64,000 bases of DNA from Flavivirga algicola (GCF_012910715.1 NZ_JABBHF010000004.1:62001-126000), one strand, 5' to 3'; positions 46,892-56,293 are shown, counted from the stretch's first letter. Numbers and translations: made by a program. The notes: generated from the letters alone by a model not told the origin.

Positions 46892-46899
46892 TAAATTCG
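46892..46899 (+). promoter_or_regulatory. Weak -7 box upstream of ileS
   Basis: TAAATTCG, one mismatch to TAnnTTTG, lies 25 bases before the ileS ATG. Confidence 0.25.
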
Positions 46900-46923
46900 C
46901 ATCCTTATAAGAATAGAGCGTAA

Positions 46924-49900
46924 ATGAGTACTAAATTTCCTGAATATAAAGGACTTGACTTGCCAAATGTAGCGAATGAGATCCTGCAATATTGGCAAGA
47001 AAACAACATTTTTGAAAAAAGCATTTCTACCAGAGAAGGTAAAGAATCATATGTGTTTTATGAAGGTCCGCCATCGGCAAATGGGCTTCCTGGAGTACAC
47101 CATGTTTTAGCACGTGCTATTAAAGATATTTTTCCGCGTTATAAAACCATGAAAGGTTACCAAGTAAAACGTAAAGCAGGTTGGGATACTCATGGATTGC
47201 CTATTGAATTGGGCGTAGAAAAAGAATTGGGCATTACTAAAGAAGATATAGGTAAAACCATTTCGGTAGAAGATTATAATGCAGCATGTCGCAAGGCCGT
47301 GATGCGTTACACAGATGTATGGAATGACCTGACACAAAAGATGGGGTACTGGGTAGATATGGACGACCCATATATTACTTACGACCCTAAATATATGGAA
47401 AGTGTTTGGTGGCTGTTAAAGCAGATTTATAACAAATCCTTGCTTTACAAAGGTTATACCATCCAACCATATTCGCCAAAAGCAGGAACAGGTTTAAGCT
47501 CGCATGAGTTAAACCAACCAGGAACTTACCAAGATGTTACCGATACAACTATAGTTGCCCAGTTTAAAGCTAAAACAGAGTCGTTACCAGACTTTTTACA
47601 AAAAGAAGGCGATATTTATTTAATGGCCTGGACGACCACACCATGGACCTTGCCGAGTAATACGGCATTGACCGTTGGACCGAAAATTGATTATGTTTTA
47701 GTTAAAACTTATAATCAATATACATTTGAGCCTATTAATGTTGTCTTAGCTAAGAAATTAGTAAACTATCAGTTTTCTGGTAAATTCAATCAAGTAGAAG
47801 ATAAATCGGAATTATTAAACTATAAATCGGGAGGCAATCCGCCTGCTGGCAAGGCAGGAAAGATTCCTTTTTATATTGTTAAAGAGTTTATTGGTAAAGA
47901 TTTAGTCGGAATTACTTATGAGCAATTATTACCGTATGCATTGCCAAATAACAATCCAGAAAATGCATTTAGAGTTATTTCTGGAGATTTCGTAACGACC
48001 GAAGACGGTACAGGAATTGTGCATACAGCACCTACTTTTGGAGCAGATGATGCTTTGGTTGCAAAACAAGCAAAACCAGAAGTGCCTCCTATGTTGGTAA
48101 AAGATGAAAACGGTAATTTGGTACCGCTTGTAGATTTACAAGGGCGATTTAGACCAGAAATGGGAGAGCATGCTGGGAAATACGTAAAGAATGAATATTA
48201 CAATGATGGAGAAGCGCCTGAGCGTTCTGTAGATGTTGAGATTGCCATCAAATTAAAAGAAGAAAATAAGGCCTTTAAGGTTGAAAAATATAAGCATAGC
48301 TATCCAAATTGTTGGAGAACCGATAAGCCAATTCTATATTATCCACTGGATTCCTGGTTTATTAAGGTGACTAACATTAAAGATCGTATGCATGAACTTA
48401 ACAATACGATTAACTGGAAACCAAAAAGTACTGGAGACGGGCGATTTGGAAATTGGCTAGCCAATGCTAACGATTGGAACCTATCTCGTTCAAGGTATTG
48501 GGGAATTCCACTACCTATTTGGAGAACCGAAGATGGTAAAGAAGAAATTTGTATTGGATCTGTTGAAGAATTAAAATCTGAAATGGAAAAAGCTGTTTCG
48601 GCAGGCGTTTTAGCAAAAGATATTTTTGAAGATTTTGAGGTTGGAAACAACTCAGAGGAAAATTATGCGAAGATAGATCTTCATAAAAATATTGTAGATG
48701 AGATTGTGTTGGTGTCGCCATCTGGTCAAAAAATGTTCCGCGAAAGCGATTTAATAGATGTGTGGTTCGATTCTGGATCGATGCCTTACGCGCAATGGCA
48801 TTATCCATTTGAAAATGCCGATTTAATTGATAAAGGAACAACATATCCAGCCGATTTTATTGCAGAAGGAGTTGACCAAACACGTGGTTGGTTCTATACG
48901 TTACACGCTATTGGAACCATGGTTTTCGATTCTGTGGCTTATAAAAATGTGGTGTCTAATGGATTGGTATTAGATAAAAACGGGCAGAAAATGTCTAAGC
49001 GTTTAGGAAACGCAGTCGATCCGTTTGAAACTTTGGGTAATTATGGCGCCGATGCAACACGTTGGTACATGATTAGCAATGCAAACCCTTGGGATAACTT
49101 AAAGTTCGATATAGAAGGTGTTGAAGAAGTAAAGCGTAAGTTTTTTGGAACGCTTTATAATACATATTCGTTCTTTTCTTTGTATGCCAATCTAGATAAA
49201 TTTAGCTATTCGGAAGCAGACATAACCATAGAAGAGCGACCAGAAATAGATCGTTGGATTTTGTCTGAATTGCATACATTAATAAAGAAAGTAGATGCTT
49301 TTTATGCAGATTATGAACCTACCAAAGCGGCAAGAGTTATTTCAGATTTTACACAAGATTATTTAAGTAACTGGTTTGTTCGTTTAAGTAGAAGGCGTTT
49401 TTGGAAAGGTAATTACGAGCAGGATAAAATTTCTGCATATCAAACGCTTTATACATGTATGGTCACTATTGCTAAATTAGGAGCGCCAATCGCACCCTTT
49501 TTTATGGATAAACTGTATTTGGATTTAAATTCGGTTACCCAGAAAGAAGCATTTGAGAGTGTCCATTTAGCTAACTTTCCAGAATATAATGAAGCACTTG
49601 TGGATAAAAGTTTGGAGCGAAAAATGGAAAGCGCCCAAACAATATCATCGTTAGTTTTATCGTTAAGGGCTAAGGAAAAAATAAAAGTACGTCAGCCGCT
49701 GCAAAAAATAATGATTCCTGTTGATAATGAGCTGCAAAAAGAAGAGATATTAGCTGTTTCAGAGTTAATAAAACATGAAGTTAATGTTAAGACTGTTGAG
49801 CTTTTAGAAGAGGCTTCAGATATATTGGTTAAGCAAATAAAGCCCAATTTTAAGGCACTTGGTCCCCGTTTTGGTAAAGAAATGAAACTAATTGCCAATG

Positions 49901-50349
49901 CTATTAAAGCGTTTAATTCTGATGATATCAAAAAAATTGAACAAAATGGTGTTTTAGATGTTGAAATTAATGGAAAAAATATTACTTTAGGGCTTGAAGA
50001 TGTAGAGATTACATCTCAAGATATTGAAGGTTGGTTGGTTGCAAACGAAGGATCGTTGACAGTGGCTTTAGATGTTACAATATCTGATGATTTACGAAAG
50101 GAAGGTATCGCTAGAGAACTTATTAATAGAATACAAAATCTCCGTAAAGATTCAGGATTTGAAGTAACAGATAGAATTGATGTGACGCTTCAAAAAGATG
50201 AACATGTTGTTAATGCTGTTAATGCGAACATGGCTTACATAAAAACAGAAACTTTAACCAACGAACTTGAAATTATTGATAGATTAGATAATGGTATAGA
50301 GATTGCTTTTGATGATGTAAATACCAAATTGTTTATACAAAAACATTAA
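46924..50349 (+). CDS. ileS: Isoleucyl-tRNA synthetase
   Basis: Class I synthetase charging tRNA-Ile, with an editing domain. 1141 residues, the long form. HIGH region in NGLPGVHHVLARAIKDIF; KMSKR (residues near 690) in NGQKMSKRLGNA; editing domain between about 200 and 420 with MAWTTTPWTLPSNTAL; and VDQTRGWFYTLHAIGT. A short GGNPPAGKAGKI stretch near residue 307 is coded by a palindrome-bearing insert (47842-47858) and does not look like ordinary synthetase sequence, but it keeps the frame. dksA-like and lspA genes follow. Confidence 0.97.
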   Translation: MSTKFPEYKGLDLPNVANEILQYWQENNIFEKSISTREGKESYVFYEGPPSANGLPGVHHVLARAIKDIFPRYKTMKGYQVKRKAGWDTHGLPIELGVEKELGITKEDIGKTISVEDYNAACRKAVMRYTDVWNDLTQKMGYWVDMDDPYITYDPKYMESVWWLLKQIYNKSLLYKGYTIQPYSPKAGTGLSSHELNQPGTYQDVTDTTIVAQFKAKTESLPDFLQKEGDIYLMAWTTTPWTLPSNTALTVGPKIDYVLVKTYNQYTFEPINVVLAKKLVNYQFSGKFNQVEDKSELLNYKSGGNPPAGKAGKIPFYIVKEFIGKDLVGITYEQLLPYALPNNNPENAFRVISGDFVTTEDGTGIVHTAPTFGADDALVAKQAKPEVPPMLVKDENGNLVPLVDLQGRFRPEMGEHAGKYVKNEYYNDGEAPERSVDVEIAIKLKEENKAFKVEKYKHSYPNCWRTDKPILYYPLDSWFIKVTNIKDRMHELNNTINWKPKSTGDGRFGNWLANANDWNLSRSRYWGIPLPIWRTEDGKEEICIGSVEELKSEMEKAVSAGVLAKDIFEDFEVGNNSEENYAKIDLHKNIVDEIVLVSPSGQKMFRESDLIDVWFDSGSMPYAQWHYPFENADLIDKGTTYPADFIAEGVDQTRGWFYTLHAIGTMVFDSVAYKNVVSNGLVLDKNGQKMSKRLGNAVDPFETLGNYGADATRWYMISNANPWDNLKFDIEGVEEVKRKFFGTLYNTYSFFSLYANLDKFSYSEADITIEERPEIDRWILSELHTLIKKVDAFYADYEPTKAARVISDFTQDYLSNWFVRLSRRRFWKGNYEQDKISAYQTLYTCMVTIAKLGAPIAPFFMDKLYLDLNSVTQKEAFESVHLANFPEYNEALVDKSLERKMESAQTISSLVLSLRAKEKIKVRQPLQKIMIPVDNELQKEEILAVSELIKHEVNVKTVELLEEASDILVKQIKPNFKALGPRFGKEMKLIANAIKAFNSDDIKKIEQNGVLDVEINGKNITLGLEDVEITSQDIEGWLVANEGSLTVALDVTISDDLRKEGIARELINRIQNLRKDSGFEVTDRIDVTLQKDEHVVNAVNANMAYIKTETLTNELEIIDRLDNGIEIAFDDVNTKLFIQKH
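47842..47858. repeat. Palindromic insert read in frame inside ileS
   Basis: CCTGC (47842-47846), loop TGGCAAG, GCAGG (47854-47858). It lies in a variable stretch of the editing domain and encodes the proline-, glycine- and lysine-rich stretch PPAGKAGK. Its makeup differs from the AT-rich surroundings. Confidence 0.5.
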
Positions 50350-50353
50350 AATT

Positions 50354-50734
50354 ATGAGTACAGACGCAAACGTAAGATATTCTGATAAGGATTTAGCTGA
50401 GTTTAAAGAGTTAATTACAGAGAAAATAGAAAAAGCACAACATGATTTAGAGCTTATAAAAAGTGCCTATATGAATGATCATAACAATGGGACCGAAGAC
50501 ACATCACCTACATTTAAAGCATTTGATGAAGGCAGTGCTGTGATGAGTAAAGAATCTAATTCTCAATTGGCAATACGGCAAGAAAAGTTTATTCGAGATC
50601 TAAAAAATGCGTTGATTAGAATAGAAAATAAGACATACGGTATTTGTCGTGTTACAAAAAAGCTAATTAATAAAGAGCGTTTAAAATTAGTGCCTCATGC
50701 GACCTTGAGTATTGAAGCTAAAAACATGCAATAA
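50354..50734 (+). CDS. TraR/DksA-like protein lacking the zinc cysteines
   Basis: 126 residues of the DksA/TraR family, which bind in the RNA polymerase secondary channel. The coiled-coil part (DKDLAEFKELITEKIEKAQHD, then LAIRQEKFIRDLKNALIRIEN) precedes GICRVTKKLINKERLKLVPHAT. Only Cys98 of the four zinc cysteines remains, so it cannot bind zinc in the normal way. It is four bases downstream of ileS, followed by a terminator before lspA. Confidence 0.85.
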   Translation: MSTDANVRYSDKDLAEFKELITEKIEKAQHDLELIKSAYMNDHNNGTEDTSPTFKAFDEGSAVMSKESNSQLAIRQEKFIRDLKNALIRIENKTYGICRVTKKLINKERLKLVPHATLSIEAKNMQ

Positions 50735-50753
50735 CAAAAAATAATATATTTCG

Positions 50754-50786
50754 AAACGTCTTGACTAAAAAGTGAGACGTTTTTTG
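50754..50786 (+). terminator. Hairpin terminator between the DksA-like gene and lspA
   Basis: AAACGTCT (50754-50761), a loop with an inner ACT/AGT pairing, AGACGTTT (50775-50782), then T bases. Because lspA starts 13 bases later, it may act as an attenuator rather than a full stop. Confidence 0.75.
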
Positions 50787-50798
50787 TTTAAAAAAATT

Positions 50799-51437
50799 AT
50801 GTCCCTGAAAAAATCTATCATCCTCATTATCCTAATTTTACTTGTTGACCAAATAAGTAAAATATATATAAAAACCCATTTTAAGCTTCAGGATAGTGTT
50901 GAGGTGTTTGGTTGGTTTAAAATATTTTTTATTGAAAATGATGGGATGGCTTGGGGTACAAAAATTAGCGATTTTACCTCATTTATATCAGATAGAACAG
51001 CTAAAGTAATATTAACCCTGTTTAGGGTTACTGCTATTTTTGCTATTGGCTACTGGTTGTATAATGCTATAAAAAACAAAAACCCTAGAGTATTAATAAT
51101 AGCTATCGCTTTAATATTTGCTGGTGCTTTAGGTAATATTATAGATTCTGTTTTTTATGGTGTCTTGTTTGATAGTAGCCGCAATCAAGTGGCCACATTT
51201 TTACCAGAGGCAGGAGGTTACGATGCCTTATTACACGGTAAGGTTGTAGATATGCTGTATTTACCTTTGTATAATGATTATTTACCTGATTGGGTTCCTT
51301 TTTATGGGGGTGAATTTTTTACGTTTTTTGAACCCGTTTTTAATGTTGCAGATGTAGCAATAAGTGCTGGTTTTATCATGCTTATTGTTTTTTATAAAAA
51401 AGCATTTCCAACGAAGAAAGAAGATACCAATAATTAA
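50799..51437 (+). CDS. lspA: Lipoprotein signal peptidase
   Basis: Aspartic membrane protease that removes the signal peptide of prolipoproteins. 212 residues from the ATG at 50799 (an upstream GTG at 50772 lies in the terminator stem). Four membrane segments are visible. The first has LLVDQISKIYIKTHF. The catalytic aspartates are in GALGNIIDSVFYG and VFNVADVAISAG. The insert between them (about 60 residues, with GGYDALLHGKVVDMLYLPLYND) is longer than in E. coli, which is common in Bacteroidota. Its final four bases overlap the convergent folate gene. Confidence 0.95.
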   Translation: MSLKKSIILIILILLVDQISKIYIKTHFKLQDSVEVFGWFKIFFIENDGMAWGTKISDFTSFISDRTAKVILTLFRVTAIFAIGYWLYNAIKNKNPRVLIIAIALIFAGALGNIIDSVFYGVLFDSSRNQVATFLPEAGGYDALLHGKVVDMLYLPLYNDYLPDWVPFYGGEFFTFFEPVFNVADVAISAGFIMLIVFYKKAFPTKKEDTNN

Positions 51438-51997
51438 AAGGTGTAAATTGTTTTTGGTGTTGCACAAAAGTCTAGTTTCACATCATTTTCATAAACATCA
51501 GTAATGCTATCCTCAGCTTCAAAAAAAGACAGGCCAATTTTAATAGTTTCTGGCTTGCAATCTGATAAGAAGCGATCATAAAACCCTTTGCCATAACCAA
51601 CCCTGTTCCCTGTTTTGTCAAACCCTAAAAGAGGTACAAAAACAACATCGATTTTATTATTCGTGATTTCAATACCATCTATAGGCTCAGGAATATTATA
51701 GCTGCTTTTTTTAATTTTTATACTATCGGTTAAAAGAAAATGTGCCATAAGTCCTGTTTTAAAATCGCTTTTAGAAATGACAACATTTTTATCTTTTCCA
51801 GATAAAATATTGAGAATATAATCTGTGTTGACTTCTTTTTGTTCTTCAATCGAAAGAAACAGATGGTAAAAAGTATATCCCCAGATAGGTAGTTTTAATA
51901 CTTGATTAGCTATAGAAACACTTAAATCGTTAACTTGAGAAGGTGATAGGTCATTTCGAAGTGTTTTGTACTTATTTCGTAATTCAGATTTTATCAT
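51434..51997 (-). CDS. 5-formyltetrahydrofolate cyclo-ligase
   Basis: ATP-dependent conversion of 5-formyl-THF to 5,10-methenyl-THF in one-carbon metabolism. 187 residues. Signatures are the N-terminal LRNKYKTLRNDLS, VVFVPLLGFDKTGNRVGYGKGFYDRFLS (the GYGKGFYDR motif) and the IGLSFFEAED end. It overlaps lspA by four bases at its 3' end and stands alone on its strand. Confidence 0.93.
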   Translation of the reverse strand: MIKSELRNKYKTLRNDLSPSQVNDLSVSIANQVLKLPIWGYTFYHLFLSIEEQKEVNTDYILNILSGKDKNVVISKSDFKTGLMAHFLLTDSIKIKKSSYNIPEPIDGIEITNNKIDVVFVPLLGFDKTGNRVGYGKGFYDRFLSDCKPETIKIGLSFFEAEDSITDVYENDVKLDFCATPKTIYTF

Positions 51998-52109
51998 GGC
52001 TAATCTTCAGGCTTTTTGGTTCTATTTAAGAACAAAGAAAAGCAAAAGACGGTTAAAATGTTTTGATATGTAAAAGAATTATAAAGGTTGGTTAAATATT
52101 TATTTGTTG

Positions 52110-52529
52110 TTAAGCACTTATATCGAAAATAGTCTCTAATTGATTAATAACAATAGGTTTTACAAGATAGTCCTTAATAGTGTTTAAAGATTTTGCACGA
52201 TCAATATCTACTGGATTTATAGAAGAACTTACAATATAAAGTGTAATTAATTTATTAAATCTGTTTTTAATTTTTGTAAACTGTTCAATAAACTCCCAAC
52301 CATCCATAATTGGCATATTTAGGTCGATGAGAATAATATCTGGAACTTTGTCTTCATTCGAATTTTGAAGCAGTGATTCAAAATAATCTAAACTTTGTTT
52401 TCCGTTTTTAAAAACTATAAGGTTCTCACAAAGTTTTTTGGTTTCAATAATACGTCTTATTAAATTTATGTAGATGTCATCGTCATCTATAATACAAGCC
52501 AGTTCTATTAATTTATTTTTCATGTTCAA
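52110..52529 (-). CDS. Stand-alone response regulator receiver domain
   Basis: 139 residues, receiver domain only (REC). The acidic cluster IIDDDDIYIN (Asp15-18), phospho-acceptor Asp69 in ILIDLNMPIMDGWEF, Ser in VSSSI and Lys in VKPIVI are all present. There is no output domain. Its first four bases overlap the histidine kinase gene (ATGA), so the pair is translated together. This points to a single-domain regulator acting by protein-protein contact. Confidence 0.92.
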   Translation of the reverse strand: MNMKNKLIELACIIDDDDIYINLIRRIIETKKLCENLIVFKNGKQSLDYFESLLQNSNEDKVPDIILIDLNMPIMDGWEFIEQFTKIKNRFNKLITLYIVSSSINPVDIDRAKSLNTIKDYLVKPIVINQLETIFDISA

Positions 52530-54016
52530 AAAGTGATTTTAAAAGTAGTGAATTTTTCTACCTCACTAAAAGCATTTATTTGACCATTTAATGCTTCAAT
52601 TTGATTTTTTGTTATAAATAAGCCAATCCCAACAGCATCTTTATTGTAATGAAACGTTTTATACATTCCAAAAAGTTTATCTCCAAATTTTTCCAAATCA
52701 ATTCCAATACCATTATCGGTGACCTCTAGAACAGTTTTGTTGTCTTCCAAATAAGACACAATCTTTATTATGGGGTCACGTTCTGGATGTTTATATTTAA
52801 TGGAATTCGTTATTAAGTTTAATAGAATACTTTCAAGATAGGCAGGAATGTAATTGATTGTATCAACCTTTGTGAAATCTGAGATTATAGTTGCTCTGCT
52901 TTTTGCAATTATCTGGCCTATAGATGTTTTTACATGCCGTAATGACTCACTAAATTGTACAGGAGATTTGCTTTTATTTGTAATAGTTTGAATGGTAACG
53001 ACTTCATTTAAATGTTCTATGGTGTCATTTAAGCTTGAGGTAATATCTTTTATGCTGTCGATTAGCTCTAATTTTTCTTCTTTAGATTTTGTCGCATTTA
53101 TCAATTCCATAACTAGCGATAAATTGCTAGTATGGGATCTTAAATTATGAGAAACTATATAAGCGAAATTAAATAGCCTTTTGTTTTGTGAGGCAATAAT
53201 ATCTGATGTCCTTTGCAAGTTCAATTCTTTTGCTTTAGTCGCGTCAATATCTTGAAAAATACCACGTATTCCAATAATTTTTTTTTGGTCATTAAATACA
53301 GGTTTTCCTTTGGCCCTAACCCAAAATTCACGATTATTTTTAGTTAACATTTTTATTTCTGTGTTAAATGATTCACCATTAGTGGAGCATCTATAAAACA
53401 GTTTTTTAGCCAATTCGTAATCTTTTTTTGGATAATACGAACTTGCTTTGCGTAAAGAGGGTTTGTAATCTTCAGGGTATTCTAAAATTCTTCTGGTTTG
53501 TTGATCCCAATAACTTTTACGTTTAATAAAATCTACGTACCAACTACCTGTTGATGTCATTTCAGCTGCCTCTTTATAATAAAATTTATGTTTTTTTACC
53601 CTTTTATTGGTCTTGAACTTACGTTTATTAAAAAAGAGAAACTTTGTTGTCGCATTATTGAGGTGGATATTATTTTGGTTGGTCGTGCAAACAAATTCTT
53701 CGTATTTGCCTTTTTTACAAAGGATTAACATGCTTTGTCTAAAGGGTAAGTTATTCTTGATGTAACTAAAGTAGTTGTTTCTAAACTGATTACTATCGTC
53801 TTTGTGGACAAGATTATTGATAAAGAAATCTAAACTGATTTTTTTATCTTTGGTAAGTTTCCCAACGTGAGATAAAAAAGCTTTAGAGCAATAAATATCG
53901 TCGTTCTTCAATTCCAAATATCCAATATTACTATCAATTGGCTTCGGGGGGACTTTGACTTGAACCATGGTGTTAGAGAGATGAATGTTAATTCTTTTGT
54001 GACGTAAACATAACAT
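52526..54016 (-). CDS. PAS-domain sensor histidine kinase
   Basis: 496 residues, no clear membrane helix, so probably cytosolic. A PAS domain (about 150-260; GSWYVDFIKRKSYWDQQTRRI, then IGIRGIFQDID) precedes a HisKA-like helix with the phospho-acceptor His in FAYIVSHNLRSHTSNLSLV, then HATPase_c: N-box LLNLITNSIKYKHPE, G1 VTDNGIGID and G2 DAVGIGLFITKNQ. An ATG at 53968 is an alternative start. It overlaps the receiver gene by four bases. The signal is unknown. Confidence 0.92.
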   Translation of the reverse strand: MLCLRHKRINIHLSNTMVQVKVPPKPIDSNIGYLELKNDDIYCSKAFLSHVGKLTKDKKISLDFFINNLVHKDDSNQFRNNYFSYIKNNLPFRQSMLILCKKGKYEEFVCTTNQNNIHLNNATTKFLFFNKRKFKTNKRVKKHKFYYKEAAEMTSTGSWYVDFIKRKSYWDQQTRRILEYPEDYKPSLRKASSYYPKKDYELAKKLFYRCSTNGESFNTEIKMLTKNNREFWVRAKGKPVFNDQKKIIGIRGIFQDIDATKAKELNLQRTSDIIASQNKRLFNFAYIVSHNLRSHTSNLSLVMELINATKSKEEKLELIDSIKDITSSLNDTIEHLNEVVTIQTITNKSKSPVQFSESLRHVKTSIGQIIAKSRATIISDFTKVDTINYIPAYLESILLNLITNSIKYKHPERDPIIKIVSYLEDNKTVLEVTDNGIGIDLEKFGDKLFGMYKTFHYNKDAVGIGLFITKNQIEALNGQINAFSEVEKFTTFKITF

Positions 54017-54153
54017 TAATTTAACAAATAAACGATAAAAAATGCCTTTAATCTATAAAAATTATTTATTAGTAAGCTTTTTCTTTCTAAAAATAGTTTT
54101 GAATTCAGTTTTTTTAACAAATAAATAGGTTTTAATCGAAAATAATTCTCAGA

Positions 54154-54278
54154 GGCTCTGCCACGGGGTTTCCATTGAAATTGTCGTTCCCGTGAAAACG
54201 GGAATCTAAATAACAGAATTTTGATTTTTGACCAAAAAGGTCAAAATGAAACGAGTGAAATATCTCTATGGCTCTGCC
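54154..54278. repeat. Repeat-rich intergenic stretch between kinase and AspA-type gene
   Basis: The 54017-54343 gap has GGCTCTGCC twice (54154 and 54270), a GAAA-loop palindrome GTTCCCGT/ACGGGAAT at 54186-54205 and TTTTGACC-AAAAA-GGTCAAAA at 54226-54246. A 67-codon frame (54221-54424) is not convincing. It looks like decayed repeat debris rather than a gene. Confidence 0.55.
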
Positions 54279-54343
54279 TTGAGAATAGTGCATTTCAAGA
54301 AATTCTTTATTACTGGATTAAAAAGCAGGATATCATATCAGCT

Positions 54344-55312
54344 TTAAAGTTTTGTCGAAATATGAAAAAGGGCATCCCCTTGATAAACAATTGGTGCTTC
54401 ATTTACATTGATTATATATCCTGAATTGTCTGCTTTTACAAAGTAATTAAACTTACCATATGGGTCTGTAATATTACCTAAAATATCACCTTTTTGTACT
54501 TTAGAGCTTATTTTTACAGATGCCTTAAACATGCCAGAATACTTAGCGCGCTTCCACTTGCTTTGATTTATTAGAATACAATCTTTTTTAGGCGTTGAAA
54601 CTTTAAATTTAGAGCTTAACATCCCTAAATGATTTAAAACACGTTTGGCACCATTAACTCCGGTATTGGTTATTAAGTCGTCTATATGCAAGGACTTCCC
54701 GCCTTCAAAAAGAAGCATGGGCTTTTTTAACTTAGTACAGGTATGTCTAAAGGACTTCGTTAAATTTTTAGAATATAATACAAAAGGGGCTCCAAAGATC
54801 TTAGCTAGTTTATTAAGGTGTCCTTCATTTTCAACAATGCGGATTTGTGGTGCATTAAATCTGCCAGAACCTCCTGTATGAAAATCCATAATATAATCTA
54901 CGTGCGGTACAATATCATGTATAAGTTTGTGTGCGACTCTGCTGGCTAAAGAACCGTTTGGGCTTCCAGGGAACACCCGATTTAAGTCACGACCGTCAGG
55001 AAATTCCCTTTTTAAATTTATAAAACCAAAAATATTGATGACAGGCATGCATATAATAGTACCAAGTTTTGGCTTATTTATACCTTTAGCGATAAGTTGT
55101 CTAACAATCTCGACACCATTAACTTCATCTCCATGAATACCTGCAGTAAACAGCACGACTGGACCAGATTTTTTTGAGCGTTCAATGATTACTGGAACAT
55201 TTACTGGCGTAGATGTGTGTAAATTGGCAACATCGAAATTCGCCTCAATACTTTCTCCAGGTTTTATAGTTACACCAAGAATGTTTAATGTGTCTTTTTT
55301 AGTATCAGCCAT
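54344..55312 (-). CDS. Succinylglutamate desuccinylase/aspartoacylase-like hydrolase
   Basis: 322-residue zinc-dependent amidohydrolase of the AstE/AspA family. Metal ligands are His60 and Glu63 in AGIHGDEVNGVEIV and His145 in MDFHTGGSG; the substrate arginine is in GRDLNRVFPGSP and the catalytic Glu in LLFEGGK. The C-terminal beta domain (SVKISSKVQKGDILGNITDPYG) is normal for the group. It lies nine bases after a RimK-type glutamate ligase, so the pair may add and remove an amino-acid group from one target (inference). Confidence 0.9.
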   Translation of the reverse strand: MADTKKDTLNILGVTIKPGESIEANFDVANLHTSTPVNVPVIIERSKKSGPVVLFTAGIHGDEVNGVEIVRQLIAKGINKPKLGTIICMPVINIFGFINLKREFPDGRDLNRVFPGSPNGSLASRVAHKLIHDIVPHVDYIMDFHTGGSGRFNAPQIRIVENEGHLNKLAKIFGAPFVLYSKNLTKSFRHTCTKLKKPMLLFEGGKSLHIDDLITNTGVNGAKRVLNHLGMLSSKFKVSTPKKDCILINQSKWKRAKYSGMFKASVKISSKVQKGDILGNITDPYGKFNYFVKADNSGYIINVNEAPIVYQGDALFHISTKL

Positions 55313-55321
55313 TAATTTAGT

Positions 55322-56200
55322 TTAACTATGTCTATTTCTTTCTATGTAAGTAATGATACTTTTGGCTATATTTTTGCCTGTACCTGTTTCTATTCCTTCT
55401 AAGCCAGGAGTAGAATTCACTTCTAAAAGTAAAGGACCTCTTATAGATTGTAGCATATCTACACCACAAACGGGAAGCTTTAGGGCTCTTGATGCTTTCA
55501 TGGCAACTTTTAATTCTGCTTCATTAAGTTTTATAACTTCAGCGGTACCACCTCTATGTAAGTTGGAGCGAAATTCGCCTTCTTTCCCTTGTCTTTTTAT
55601 AGCGCCAATGACTTGTCCGTCTACAACTAAAGCTCTTAAATCGGCACCTTTGGCTTCAGATATATACTCTTGTACCAGGGCTCTTGCCTGTAAACCGTTA
55701 AAAGCTTCTAAAACAGATTCGGCAGCATTTTTGGTCTCAGCCAATACGACACCTAGTCCTTGGGTTCCTTCAAGAAGTTTAATAATTACTGGAGTGCCTC
55801 CTACATGGTCTATAACTTTTTCAACATCTCTGGAGTAATTAGTAAAAACGGTCTTGGGCATACCAATTCCAGCTTTAGAAAGCCTTTGGAAACTTCTTAA
55901 TTTGTCTCTTGATCTAATAATAGCATCCGATGTAGCCGAGGTAAAAACATTCATCATTTCAAACTGCCTAACAACAGCACAGCCGTAAAAAGTTGCAGAT
56001 GCGCCAATTCGAGGAATAATAGCGTCTACATAATCCAAATAACGATCTTTGTAATAAATGGTCGGCTTTTCTTTTTCAATAATAAGATCGCATTTTAAAG
56101 GATCTATTATCTCCATAATATGTCCTCGTTTTTCACCTTCTGTAGCAAGACGGTCAGTAGAATACAAATTAGGATTTCGAGATAGAATAACGATATTCAT
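55322..56200 (-). CDS. rimK: RimK-family ATP-grasp alpha-L-glutamate ligase
   Basis: 292 residues; RimK in E. coli adds glutamates to the C-terminus of ribosomal protein S6. N-terminal [17 protein letters not shown], then [22 protein letters not shown]-grasp [17 protein letters not shown], the lysine-rich [16 protein letters not shown] and metal site [25 protein letters not shown], all as in RimK. It is followed on the same strand by the AspA-like gene. The substrate in this organism may be a different protein or peptide. It is divergent from uvrC. Confidence 0.92.
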   Translation of the reverse strand: MNIVILSRNPNLYSTDRLATEGEKRGHIMEIIDPLKCDLIIEKEKPTIYYKDRYLDYVDAIIPRIGASATFYGCAVVRQFEMMNVFTSATSDAIIRSRDKLRSFQRLSKAGIGMPKTVFTNYSRDVEKVIDHVGGTPVIIKLLEGTQGLGVVLAETKNAAESVLEAFNGLQARALVQEYISEAKGADLRALVVDGQVIGAIKRQGKEGEFRSNLHRGGTAEVIKLNEAELKVAMKASRALKLPVCGVDMLQSIRGPLLLEVNSTPGLEGIETGTGKNIAKSIITYIERNRHS

Positions 56201-56224
56201 TAAATATGGTTTAACCCAGTATAG

Positions 56225-56234
56225 TATTGCAATA
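56225..56234. promoter_or_regulatory. Small palindrome in the rimK-uvrC divergent region
   Basis: TATTGCAATA is a perfect 10-base palindrome midway between the rimK and uvrC starts. It could bind a regulator but may be chance in AT-rich DNA. Confidence 0.25.
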
Positions 56235-56279
56235 TACTAAAAAAGGCAAACGAATTTTTACATTATCTAGAATTTAATA

Positions 56280-56287
56280 TACCTTTG
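56280..56287 (+). promoter_or_regulatory. -7 promoter box of uvrC, six bases before the ATG
   Basis: TACCTTTG fits TAnnTTTG; AATTAG separates it from the uvrC ATG, so little or no leader is expected. Confidence 0.45.
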
Positions 56288-56293
56288 AATTAG

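Noticed and set aside
54221-54424. 67-codon frame on the plus strand between kinase and AspA-like gene
   Set aside because: It runs through repeat debris and overlaps the end of the opposite-strand AspA-like gene, with no start signal or homologue.
55353-55838. 161-codon frame opposite rimK
   Set aside because: It lies wholly antisense to a well-supported RimK gene and has low-complexity Ser/Pro-rich sequence typical of a shadow.
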